Part shown: positions 1 to 7,435 of the stretch, in pieces | Layout of the letters: the number at the start of each line of letters is the position of its first letter | How positions within the stretch are numbered: position 1 is the stretch's first letter | NCBI GenBank assembly: GCA_027452215.1 | Contig: DAIDGQ010000009.1 | Span: 1 to 64,000, forward strand | Reading direction: 5' to 3' | DNA from: Granulicella sp. | GTDB taxonomy: Bacteria > Acidobacteriota > Terriglobia > Terriglobales > Acidobacteriaceae | DNA: 64,000 nt | Notes under the pieces: generated by a model | The model's database searches: none | The model's input: only the letters and a program-made list of their open reading frames with translations | What the model was told of the DNA's origin: nothing | Made by a program: the position numbers and the translations under genes

Positions 1-148
1 AGTGGGGTGGGTGGGCAGGGGAGCGTGAGGGAGTAGTGATGCTAGTCACATACACGCGGAGCGGGCGGTGGGAGGCTGGGTGACGTATTGATCTGGAGAG
101 TGGGCTCAACCAGGGGATGGTTAGGGCGCTGCTCGACAGGAGCGTCCT

Positions 149-553
149 ATGTTGAAGTCTTTGTTATTGTTTGCGGTGCTATGGATGATGGGGCCTCAGG
201 CTTCGCAGCAGGCAGCGGCGCCGACAGCCGCGGCGATACCAGCGGATGCCGTGCAGATGAAGAATCCGGGAAAGTCGACTCCGGAGAGCATGGCGCATGC
301 GAAGAAGATGTATGGCTACGACTGTGCAATGTGCCATGGAGAGAATGGAAACGGGAAGGGCGACTTTGCCGTTGAGACGAAGCTGAAGTTGAAGGACTGG
401 ACCGATCCGGCGGCTTTGAAGGACAAGACGGATGGGGAGTTGTACTACATCATCAGCAAAGGGCAGGGGTCGATGCCGGGGGAGGGAGACCGTGCCAAGC
501 CTGAGGACATGTGGAACATGGTGGTGATGATCCGGTCGTTCTCGAAGCCGTAG
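149..553 (+). CDS. Small secreted c-type cytochrome, one heme
   Basis: A 134-residue protein with an N-terminal hydrophobic signal segment (residues 1 to about 22) followed by an Ala/Pro-rich linker. The single heme site CAMCH is at residues 59-63, and the Met in QGSMP (about residue 109) is the likely distal ligand, as in cytochrome c class I. It should carry electrons in the periplasm; the partner cannot be read from the sequence. A GGAG ribosome binding site lies six bases before the ATG. It converges with the MFS gene, whose stop is 12 bp away. Confident as a monoheme cytochrome c, no specific subfamily claimed. Confidence 0.88.
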   Translation: MLKSLLLFAVLWMMGPQASQQAAAPTAAAIPADAVQMKNPGKSTPESMAHAKKMYGYDCAMCHGENGNGKGDFAVETKLKLKDWTDPAALKDKTDGELYYIISKGQGSMPGEGDRAKPEDMWNMVVMIRSFSKP

Positions 554-565
554 CAGAGTAGGGAA

Positions 566-1948
566 TCAGGCGAGGGCGGGGTGGTCTTTGGGCTCCATCC
601 AGAGCTTGCCGGCGAGGATGAGGACGACGAGCATCGCGGTGCAGAGGGCGAAGACTCCTCGGACGCTGGTGTTCTGGGCGAGGACTCCGGAGAGGAGCAG
701 GCCTGCGATCTGAGCGGAGAAGATGGCGGACATGGTGGTGGAACCGACGCGGCCCATGAGGTCGGCGGGGGTCTCCTGCTGGATGAGGGTCTGAGAGGGG
801 ACGATGATGCCGGCGGCGGCAAAGCCGATGAGGAAACAGCCGGTGACGGTGACGATGATCGGCATGCCGAGGTGGAAGACAGGGAGGGTGAAAGCGAAGA
901 GCGGAGCTGCCGCGAGGAGCAGGGTTCCGAGGGCGATGCCGCCGAGGCCGAGGTAGACCTGGGTGGTGTTGCTGATGTGTTTGGCGAAGGCGTTGAGGAC
1001 GTTGACGCCGATGAGCAGGCCGATGCCGATGGCGGCGCTGGTGACGGCGAAGATGGTGGAGGAGGCTCGCAGGGTGTCGCGGACGTAGATGGCGATGAGC
1101 GGGCCGAAGCAGCCCATGACGAACATTCCGGCGGCGAGAGCGACGATGACGAAGAGCAGGGCGGAGTGGTGGAGGACGAAGCCGGCACCGACCTTCATGT
1201 CGGAGAGGATTCCTGCGATGCGGGAGGGAGCTTGCTTTGGGGCTGTGGGGACGGGGGCTTGGAGGTCGTAGAGAGCGGATTTCGTCGGCACGATGAGAGT
1301 GAGGCTGGCGATGAGGGAGCCGGAGGCGAGGAAGCTGATGGCGTCGAGGCCGTAGCAGGTTTTGGCTCCGAAGATTTTGACGATGGTGACGGCGATGGGA
1401 CCGCCGATGATTCGCATTATGAAGAGAACCTGTTGCATGAGGGCGTTGGCGGAGCGGAGGCCGTGGAAGGGGAGGGCGCTGCGGATGGCGACTCCCTGGG
1501 CGGGACTGAAGAAGCTGGAGATGACGCTGATGGAGGCGAGGACGATGTAGAAGCCGTAGATGTTGTGGACGAAGAAGAGCAGGAGGCAGAGGCCGGCTCG
1601 GATGAAGTCGCTGGAGACGAGGGTGATTTTGACGGGCCAGCGGTCGACGAAGACTCCGCTGACGACGCCGAGCAGGGCGATGGGCAGGAGGTAGGCGATG
1701 TTGATGCCAGTGATCTGCTGGGGAGTGGCGTGGAGCTGGAAGGTCATGATGGTGATGACCGCGAAGAGGGCGAGGAAGTCTCCGAAGACGGAGACGATCT
1801 GGGCGTACCAGAGACGGCGAAGGGTGACGACGCGGAGGACCTCTCCCATGGAGAGGGGCTCGGGCGCGTTGGGAGCAGGGATGGGGAGCGACTCGGTGGT
1901 GGACGGGTCGAGTTCGGCGTCGAGTTGGGAGAGGGTTTCGTCGCTCAT
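566..1948 (-). CDS. MFS transporter, EntS/MFS_3 type exporter
   Basis: A 460-residue polytopic membrane protein with about twelve hydrophobic segments. After a roughly 40-residue Pro/Ser-rich cytoplasmic start, the first helices contain FGDFLALFAV and the loop motif GVFVDRWPVK (the D-R-W-P-x-K form of the MFS loop 2-3 signature). This arrangement is typical of the MFS_3/EntS-like branch, known for siderophore, drug and macrolide efflux; the substrate here is unknown. It is a single gene with repeat DNA upstream. The coding strand is C-rich because the + strand is G-rich throughout this part of the window. Confidence 0.85.
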   Translation of the reverse strand: MSDETLSQLDAELDPSTTESLPIPAPNAPEPLSMGEVLRVVTLRRLWYAQIVSVFGDFLALFAVITIMTFQLHATPQQITGINIAYLLPIALLGVVSGVFVDRWPVKITLVSSDFIRAGLCLLLFFVHNIYGFYIVLASISVISSFFSPAQGVAIRSALPFHGLRSANALMQQVLFIMRIIGGPIAVTIVKIFGAKTCYGLDAISFLASGSLIASLTLIVPTKSALYDLQAPVPTAPKQAPSRIAGILSDMKVGAGFVLHHSALLFVIVALAAGMFVMGCFGPLIAIYVRDTLRASSTIFAVTSAAIGIGLLIGVNVLNAFAKHISNTTQVYLGLGGIALGTLLLAAAPLFAFTLPVFHLGMPIIVTVTGCFLIGFAAAGIIVPSQTLIQQETPADLMGRVGSTTMSAIFSAQIAGLLLSGVLAQNTSVRGVFALCTAMLVVLILAGKLWMEPKDHPALA

Positions 1949-1995
1949 GGGTTTGTGGGTGCGCGGTGGAGTTGGGATGCCTGCGGGATGATAGC

Positions 1996-2195
1996 TCGAG
2001 AGGTAGAAGCAAAGGCAAGAGCAAGAGCCAATACGGGGGTCCTTCGCTTCGCTCTAGGATGACGGCGAAAAACAGGCAACGGCAAGTGCAACGGCAACGG
2101 CGAGTGCTACTGCAAGTGCAACTGCAGATCCCTACGGGATGACAAGCCAAAGGGGCAAAGGCAACGGCAAGTGCAAGTGCGGCGGGAGCGGAGGT
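1996..2195. repeat. Composite intergenic repeat, copy 1 (modules B then A with GCAANN hexamers)
   Basis: The gap between the MFS gene start and the pyrR stop is filled with GCAAGT/GCAACG-type hexamers around two conserved modules. Module B (about 2027-2080) contains GGGTCCTTCGCTTCGCTC followed by AGGATGACGGCGAAAAAC. Module A (about 2121-2145) contains GATCCCTACGGGATGACA. The same modules recur at 7107-7345 and 19608-19915. No gene is supported in this stretch. Confidence 0.85.
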
Positions 2196-2212
2196 TCAGG
2201 GTTGGGTGGGGG

Positions 2213-2818
2213 CTAGTCGACCAGTTCTACGAGGATGACTTGTTCGTCGTTGTCGATTTCGCGGAGCTTGACTTCGATGATTTCGCGGCGCGAAGTGGGG
2301 ATGGTGCGGCCGATGAAGCGGGCTTCGATGGGGAGCTCTCGGTGGCCTCGGTCGATGAGGACGAGGAGTTGAACGCTCTTGGGGCGGCCCTGGTCGAAGA
2401 GGGCGTCGAGGGCGGCTCGGATGGTGCGTCCGGTATAGAGGACGTCGTCCATGAGGATGATGTCGCGGCCGTTGACATCGAAGCCGATCTCGCCCTTTTC
2501 GACGATGGGGCGGGGGCCGGCGGTGGAGAGGTCGTCGCGGTAGAAGCTGATGTCGAGGACGCCGGTGTCGACGGGGGTCTTCTCGATGGTCTCGATGAGG
2601 CGGGCGACGCGCTGGGCGAGGGGAACTCCGCGGCGCTTGATGCCGATGAGGCCGAGGTTGGCGCAGCCGTTATTGCGTTCGACGATCTCGTGGGCTAGGC
2701 GGACGAGGGTTCGCTCGATCTCGGAGGAGGACATGAGGCGGCCCTTCTCGCGGAGGTGGTGCTTGGGGGTCGAGGGAGTGGCTTCGGGGGTGGAGATTGA
2801 ATCGCTCATGGTGTGCAC
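2213..2818 (-). CDS. pyrR: Bifunctional pyr operon regulator / uracil phosphoribosyltransferase
   Basis: A 201-residue type I phosphoribosyltransferase. The PRPP-binding signature ILMDDVLYTGRT lies at residues 121-132, and IKRRGVPLAQR at about 60-70 matches the PyrR family. PyrR proteins bind pyrimidine mRNA leaders in response to UMP/UTP and PRPP and have weak uracil PRTase activity. The protein is about 20 residues longer at the N-terminus than usual; the ATG codons at 2818 and 2809 are both possible starts and a later start near residue 29 would give a standard length. No pyrB, pyrC or carAB gene is adjacent, so its regulatory target must lie elsewhere. Confidence 0.9.
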   Translation of the reverse strand: MHTMSDSISTPEATPSTPKHHLREKGRLMSSSEIERTLVRLAHEIVERNNGCANLGLIGIKRRGVPLAQRVARLIETIEKTPVDTGVLDISFYRDDLSTAGPRPIVEKGEIGFDVNGRDIILMDDVLYTGRTIRAALDALFDQGRPKSVQLLVLIDRGHRELPIEARFIGRTIPTSRREIIEVKLREIDNDEQVILVELVD

Positions 2819-2914
2819 TGATGATATCAGCGGAGCGTGGTGAGGGGAGAGTGCCGAAGGCTGGCAGGGTGTTGAAGGGCTGGCAGAGTGTTGAATGGCG
2901 CCGGTGTCGGAGGG

Positions 2915-3634
2915 CTAGCGCGGGGTGCGGGAACGGAGGTAGCCGGCGAAGGCTCCGGCGGTGGCGGAGAAGGCGAGATAGAAGGCGGTGCCCATGGCGA
3001 TGGTGGTGAGCAGGATTCCGGCGCGGAACTCGGGGATGGCGAGCAGGTCGAGGGCTTGTTGGGCGGCGGGGCCGGAGGTGGCGGTGATGGTGGAGTGCAT
3101 CTGAGTGAAGACGGCGGCGAGCTGGGCGTCGAAGTCGGAGATGGAGTGGAAGACGTAGCGCTCGAGGAGGAGATCGATGGTGTTGAGGGTGCTGGTGGCG
3201 ATGAGGATGGAGATGCCGGTGAGTAGTCCGAGGCGCGCTCCAAAGGAGGTGGTGATGCGGGTGAGACGGAAGCGAGCGCTATAGACTCCGAGGACGATAA
3301 TGGGCGCGGAGATGAACCAGAAGAAGGAGAGCAGGCCGACGGGGGGAAGAGCGAAGGAGATCAGGGTAAGCGCGGCGGTGATGGCTCCGGCAAGACCTGC
3401 GAACTGGATGGCTCCGGGCCAGACGATGGCGTTGCTGGGCGCTGGGGGAGCGGCGATGGGAGCTGCGGGAGCGTTGAGAGCCTCCTGCTGCGCGCTGATT
3501 TGCTGGTCGATCTGCTCGCGAAGTTCTTCGGAGAGCTGGACCTGGGGAGCACCGCAGTTCCAGCAGTAAAAGAGGGCTCCTTCATCTTCGCGATGAAGGA
3601 CAGAGTGGCAGCGGGGGCAGATGCGGGGGGTCAC
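2915..3634 (-). CDS. Zinc-ribbon membrane protein of unknown function
   Basis: Read from a GTG at 3634 the product is 239 residues. It opens with a zinc ribbon, CPRCHS then CWNCG about 20 residues later, followed by a short charged helix with LSEELREQIDQQ and then four or five hydrophobic segments. The GTG start is preferred because the in-frame ATG at 3757 lies in AGTAAGG repeat DNA and would prepend a non-conserved low-complexity leader; AAGG lies just upstream of the GTG. A zinc ribbon fused to an integral membrane domain is a common layout of uncharacterised bacterial proteins. Function unknown. Confidence 0.7.
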   Translation of the reverse strand: MTPRICPRCHSVLHREDEGALFYCWNCGAPQVQLSEELREQIDQQISAQQEALNAPAAPIAAPPAPSNAIVWPGAIQFAGLAGAITAALTLISFALPPVGLLSFFWFISAPIIVLGVYSARFRLTRITTSFGARLGLLTGISILIATSTLNTIDLLLERYVFHSISDFDAQLAAVFTQMHSTITATSGPAAQQALDLLAIPEFRAGILLTTIAMGTAFYLAFSATAGAFAGYLRSRTPR

Positions 3635-3667
3635 CGCCTTAAGGGTAGACGAGCAGTGGCTGTGTAG

Positions 3668-3785
3668 CAAGGAGTAGAGGTGGAGCAGTGAGTAAGGGGT
3701 AGAGAGTAAGGAGTAGAGAAATGCAAGGCTGGTCGCCACTGAATGGCTGCGGCTCACTACTCCTTACTCACTACGCTCTTACTTC
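3668..3785. repeat. AGTAAGG heptamer repeats as an inverted pair
   Basis: Degenerate AGTAAGG units (AAGGAGTAGAG, AGTAAGGGG, AGTAAGGAGTAG) run from about 3668 to 3718, and the reverse complement CTACTCCTTACT plus related units lie at 3757-3785. AGTAAGGAGTAG at 3705-3716 and CTACTCCTTACT at 3757-3768 form a perfect 12-bp inverted repeat with a 40-base loop. It lies between the lipoprotein stop and the start of the zinc-ribbon gene, so it may be transcribed as a hairpin. Related copies are at about 12470 and 17998. Confidence 0.8.
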
Positions 3786-3792
3786 TTGCTGA

Positions 3793-4434
3793 TCACTCGC
3801 TGTCTTTGCTGTCGTGACCGGAGAGGTGGGAGGGTAGGTCCAGGGCTACGAGGCCGATCTTGGTGCCTCCGTTGCGGGACTCTACTCCTACGATGTGCTG
3901 GTGGAGGTCAGAGCCGGCACGGAGTTCGAGGTCGCTGGAGTCGCCGCTCATGATTGCGAAGCCCTTCGAGTGGCCGTCGCTGGTCTTGACGTGAGGTCCA
4001 TGATTAGAGTCGCAGGTGAGGCCCTGGGAGGTGCGGGTGGGAGAGCCGACGGCATGGTCGTCGCGGCACTCGATGACGTCGCCGTAGCGGGCGGCGAGGT
4101 CTTTGCGGTAGAAGGCGAGGACCTGGTCCTGGGAGTCGGGGGTCTGGAAGCTGGCGGCCTTGACTCCGAGGTGGAAGCCTCCGAAGCTCATGTCGACGTT
4201 GGCGGAGTTGGTGTCCTTGTCGTCGTCGTCCTTGACGGGGGTGGCTCCGGGATAGAGGGTAAGGCCGATAGCGGAGGTGTCGGCGGCGTCGTTGGTTTTG
4301 ACGTGCATGGAGCCGAAGGGCGTGCCGATGTCGACGTTGTCGCGGTTGCCGTTCTTGTGTTCGATGACGTGACAGCCGGAGAGCAGGAGGCATGCGAGCG
4401 AGGAGACGGCGAAGGTGCGCAGGGTAGGGTTCAT
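3793..4434 (-). CDS. Secreted lipoprotein of unknown function
   Basis: From the ATG at 4434 the protein is 213 residues with a lipoprotein signal peptide ending in LLLSGC (lipidated Cys at residue 21). The start is fixed by GGAGAA four bases upstream; the longer in-frame ORF up to 4611 gives no sensible signal peptide. The mature part has an acidic stretch KDDDDKDTNSANVD, an FYRKDLAARYGDVIEC segment and a hydrophilic C-terminus rich in His, Asp and Ser. It is exported and probably anchored in a membrane. It is divergent from the FecR/DUF6600 gene, sharing a 218-bp intergenic region. I recognise no enzyme motif. Confidence 0.75.
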   Translation of the reverse strand: MNPTLRTFAVSSLACLLLSGCHVIEHKNGNRDNVDIGTPFGSMHVKTNDAADTSAIGLTLYPGATPVKDDDDKDTNSANVDMSFGGFHLGVKAASFQTPDSQDQVLAFYRKDLAARYGDVIECRDDHAVGSPTRTSQGLTCDSNHGPHVKTSDGHSKGFAIMSGDSSDLELRAGSDLHQHIVGVESRNGGTKIGLVALDLPSHLSGHDSKDSE

Positions 4435-4652
4435 ACGTTCTCCAACAGCCGCGGCAAGACAGGGAATCTCGCGGGCACTTGCGGTATGCAAGCAGGATAC
4501 GCGGAGTCGAAGCGCGAGGTTCCATGGAGTGGACGAAAAGTTTATGGGGTCACAGCAACGATGCGGAACAGCGTCTTTCCTGGTGGATGGGGGTTTACAC
4601 TGCAAGCTCAAACTATCGAGCCTGAAGGAAGAGTCAGGAAGGATGCACTGCC

Positions 4653-6692
4653 ATGCGGATTCCCTTGCATAGACGGCTTAGCCGAGTGAGTATGAGGTTG
4701 CGCCACGCTGCGTGCCTGGGTGCGGTGGTGACGGGAGCGGCCGTTGTGCTGCTGATGGCGATGCCGATGAGGGCCCAAGATGGGCCTTCGCAACAGCCGG
4801 GTGAGGGTGAGGATCAGGGACAGGCGGCGCAGGCGGATCCTCCGTCGCAGGTGGCCAGGGTGAGCGTGGTGGTGGGGAACGTTTCGGTGGAGCCGGCGAG
4901 CGTGAACCAGTTCAGCGCGGCGGAGGTGAACTATCCTCTGACGACGGGAGACCGGCTGTATGCGGACGTGGGAGCGAATGCTGAGCTGCAGACGGACCAG
5001 CTGGCGGTGAGGCTGGGACAGCAGACGGACCTGACGGTGACGGCGATGACGGACACGCTGGCGCAGTTTGGGCTGGCGCAGGGTGGCGTGCATCTGCGTA
5101 GCTACTCGCTGGACCCGGACGGGACGGTGGAGCTGGATACTCCGAACGTTGCGGTGACGCTGCTGCAGGCGGGTGATGTGCGCGTGGATGTGGATCCGGA
5201 CAGCGGCACGACGACGGTGCTGGTGGATTCGGGCGAGGTGCAGGTGGATGGGAATGGGCTGCAACAGGTGCTGGAGGCGGGGCAGCGGATGAGGGTGGGA
5301 GGAAGCGATCCGGTGTCGGCGCAGTGGCTGGATGGAGCGTCGCTGGATGGGCTGGACCGGTTCTCGATGGACAGGGATGTGCTGTATGACAGCTCGACGG
5401 CGGGAGAGTCGCAGTATGTGAGTCCGGACACGATTGGCGCGGGAGATCTGGCGTCGAATGGAGATTGGGAGACGGACTCGGATGAGGGGCCGGTGTGGTA
5501 TCCGACGGGAGTTGCGGTGGATTGGCAGCCGTACAGTTGTGGGAGATGGGCGTGGGTGGCTCCGTGGGGATGGACGTGGGTGGACTGCGCTCCGTGGGGA
5601 TTTGCTCCCTTCCACTATGGGCGCTGGGAGCACCGTGGACGGCGGTGGGGATGGATTCCGGGACCTCCGGTGGTGCGGCCGGTGTACTCTCCGGCGCTGG
5701 TGGTGTTCGTTGGAGGAGACCGGCTGAATCCGGGTGGAGGACCGGTGACGGCTTGGTTTCCGCTGGGGCCGCGGGAGCCGTATGTGCCGTGGTATCACGC
5801 GAGCCAGAGGTATGTGAACCGGGTGAATGTGTCGAATATTTATGACCGGAACACGGAGCAGGTGAGGAACATCTACGACCAGCGGACGGAGGTGGCGGCG
5901 TACGCTGGAGGCGGGGAGAGAGTGTATGCGAACCGTCCGGTGGGAACGGTTGCGGTGCCGGAGAGCGCGTTTGCGGCGGGGCGGAGGGTGGGGTCGTCGA
6001 TGGTGCGGGTGAACCCGCAGGAGCTGGCGGCGGCGAAGGTGCTTCCCCATCCTCTGGTGACTCCGCAGCGGACGATGGTGGTGGCGGCACCGGCGCGGGC
6101 GCTTCCTCCTCACCTGACGAGGCCGACGCTGGCGACGACCCAGGGAGATTCGCGGATACGGCCGTCGGCGCGGCCTGTGATCGAGGGATCGCAGCCGAAC
6201 TATCAGCATGAGGCTGCTCCGATTGCCCGGCAGCCGGCGGAGGGGATGCGGAATCAGCAGCCTGTGCCGCAACAGCGACCCGGCTATCAGCAGCCTGTGC
6301 AGCAACAGGGTGAGAGACCTGGGTATCAGCAGCCTGCGCAGCCGGAGCCTGTGAGACCGAACTATCAGCATGAGGCTGCTCCGGCGGGGCGGCAGCCTGC
6401 GGAGGCGGTGCGTCCGCAGAGTGAGGCGGCGCCGGTGGCACCTGCGGCTCCGCCGAGGATGCTGTACAACCGGGCGGTTCCTCCGGCTCCGAGGCCGAGC
6501 TTCGAGGAGCAGCAGCGGGCGATTCAGAGCATCGATCCGGGGCGTCCGCTGGGTCCGCAGCAGATGAATAATCTGCGGCAGAATCAGCCGGTAGGGCCTC
6601 CGCAGCAGAGGGAGATGCCGCATCCTCCGGTGGGGGCTCCGAGGCCGGCTCCGGCACCGCGGAGTGCTCCTCCGACGGTAGTCCACCACTGA
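4653..6692 (+). CDS. FecR-domain / DUF6600-type exported protein with Pro/Gln-rich tail
   Basis: A 679-residue exported protein. Signal peptide at residues 1 to about 42 (ends MPMRAQ). Residues roughly 70-220 form a FecR-like beta-rich domain ([12 protein letters not shown], then [10 protein letters not shown]). Residues roughly 280-350 are a Trp-rich DUF6600-like region, with [31 protein letters not shown] and HYGRWEH. The last 250 residues are disordered, rich in Pro, Gln and Arg, with repeated PNYQHEAAP and GYQQPVQ units. No sigma factor or TonB receptor is adjacent, so it is unlikely to be a classical FecR anti-sigma relay. An inner ATG at 4692 is an alternative start; GGAAGG precedes the ATG used here. 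Confidence 0.82.
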   Translation: MRIPLHRRLSRVSMRLRHAACLGAVVTGAAVVLLMAMPMRAQDGPSQQPGEGEDQGQAAQADPPSQVARVSVVVGNVSVEPASVNQFSAAEVNYPLTTGDRLYADVGANAELQTDQLAVRLGQQTDLTVTAMTDTLAQFGLAQGGVHLRSYSLDPDGTVELDTPNVAVTLLQAGDVRVDVDPDSGTTTVLVDSGEVQVDGNGLQQVLEAGQRMRVGGSDPVSAQWLDGASLDGLDRFSMDRDVLYDSSTAGESQYVSPDTIGAGDLASNGDWETDSDEGPVWYPTGVAVDWQPYSCGRWAWVAPWGWTWVDCAPWGFAPFHYGRWEHRGRRWGWIPGPPVVRPVYSPALVVFVGGDRLNPGGGPVTAWFPLGPREPYVPWYHASQRYVNRVNVSNIYDRNTEQVRNIYDQRTEVAAYAGGGERVYANRPVGTVAVPESAFAAGRRVGSSMVRVNPQELAAAKVLPHPLVTPQRTMVVAAPARALPPHLTRPTLATTQGDSRIRPSARPVIEGSQPNYQHEAAPIARQPAEGMRNQQPVPQQRPGYQQPVQQQGERPGYQQPAQPEPVRPNYQHEAAPAGRQPAEAVRPQSEAAPVAPAAPPRMLYNRAVPPAPRPSFEEQQRAIQSIDPGRPLGPQQMNNLRQNQPVGPPQQREMPHPPVGAPRPAPAPRSAPPTVVHH

Positions 6693-6699
6693 AGACTTC

Positions 6700-6735
6700 G
6701 TCCTGCGGTCCTGCAGTCCTGCGCGGACTACGAGA
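6700..6735. repeat. GTCCTGCGCGGAC-type element, copy after the FecR-like gene
   Basis: Eight bases after the stop codon begin three near-copies of GTCCTGC, ending in GTCCTGCGCGGAC and then CGAGAG. GTCC and GGAC can pair as a small hairpin. The same element follows the stop codons of rpiA (13314) and glk (19108), and a fourth partial copy lies at about 7061. Confidence 0.7.
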
Positions 6736-7106
6736 GTCGAGGGGGCTGGGGTACCCCCCCTCCCCCTGCTTTCACTTTTTGTTAGTGAAGTCGTTTAGAA
6801 TGTTCGGCTTAGCATGTGAAGGCTGCTTTCAAGCGGTTCATTCTAAATGGGTTAGGGGCATGATATTCATTTGGTTGGAGTTAGGGGTCTAAATGGGAAC
6901 CCTGCAGCGGCGGTTGCCGGTGCAGCGTTTGCTTTGAGGCTCTTAATTTGAGGGTAGCAGGTGGGTGGGGGGAACTATGCCAGGTTTTGGAGAGATTTAT
7001 CGGCAATAGGGACAGGGGTTTTGGAGGCTTGTAAGGCTTGAGGGGGCTTGACAGGTTCTGAGGTCCTGCGCCGACGGCGGGTGGGCGGGCGAAGAACGGG
7101 AGACAG
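6736..7106. other. Non-coding stretch with a 9-bp inverted repeat
   Basis: No gene is supported here. The segment is less GC-rich than its surroundings around 6775-6960. TTTAGAATG (6794-6802) and CATTCTAAA (6839-6847) form a perfect 9-bp inverted repeat with a 36-base loop, and TTCACT/AGTGAA around a T-rich loop lies just before it (about 6770-6789). A pyrimidine run (CCCCCCCTCCCCC) precedes these. This could be a terminator region of the FecR-like gene or an unidentified structured element. Confidence 0.4.
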
Positions 7107-7345
7107 CAGATTCTTCGCTGCGCTCAGAATGACAGCCAGAAAGGCAAGGGCAACAGCAAGGGCCAATGCGGGGGTCCTTCGCTTCGCTCCAGGATGACGG
7201 CGAAAAACTTGCAACGGCAAGTGCAAGTGCAAGTGCAAAGGCAAAGGCAAAGGCAACGACAACTGCAAGTGCATGTGCAAGTGCATGTGCAAGTGCAAGT
7301 GCAGACGCGAAGGCAAGGGCAAACGCGAAGGCAAGGGCAGACACG
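7107..7345. repeat. Composite intergenic repeat, copy 2, with long GCAANN hexamer array
   Basis: Module A-like sequence (GATTCTTCGCTGCGCTCAG then AATGACAG, 7109-7135) is followed by hexamers, module B (7161-7207: GGGTCCTTCGCTTCGCTCC then AGGATGACGGCG) and a long array of GCAAGT, GCAAAG, GCATGT and GCAACG-like hexamers up to about 7345. A degenerate GCGAAG/GGCAAG stretch continues toward 7345. Open reading frames through this array in both strands are artefacts of its six-base period. Confidence 0.88.
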
Positions 7346-7435
7346 GGGCTCTCTGCTTTGCTTCGCGTTGGTCTGGATGACGTGGGGGTGAGGCGGGGGC
7401 GGGGTAGGGGTGGGGTGAGCGTCCATAATGTAGGG

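Noticed and set aside
453-2150. Long ORFs on both strands overlapping the MFS gene and similar Arg/Pro/Ser-rich ORFs elsewhere
   Set aside because: They are shadows of real genes caused by high GC content, with low-complexity composition and no domain.
7200-7345. CRISPR-like array of short repeats
   Set aside because: The repeats are six bases with no spacers of uniform length and no leader; they are a microsatellite, not a CRISPR.
7166-7435. N-terminal extension of the MutS-like protein
   Set aside because: It translates module B and the hexamer array and has no SD; the same nonsense peptides appear on both strands of the repeat.
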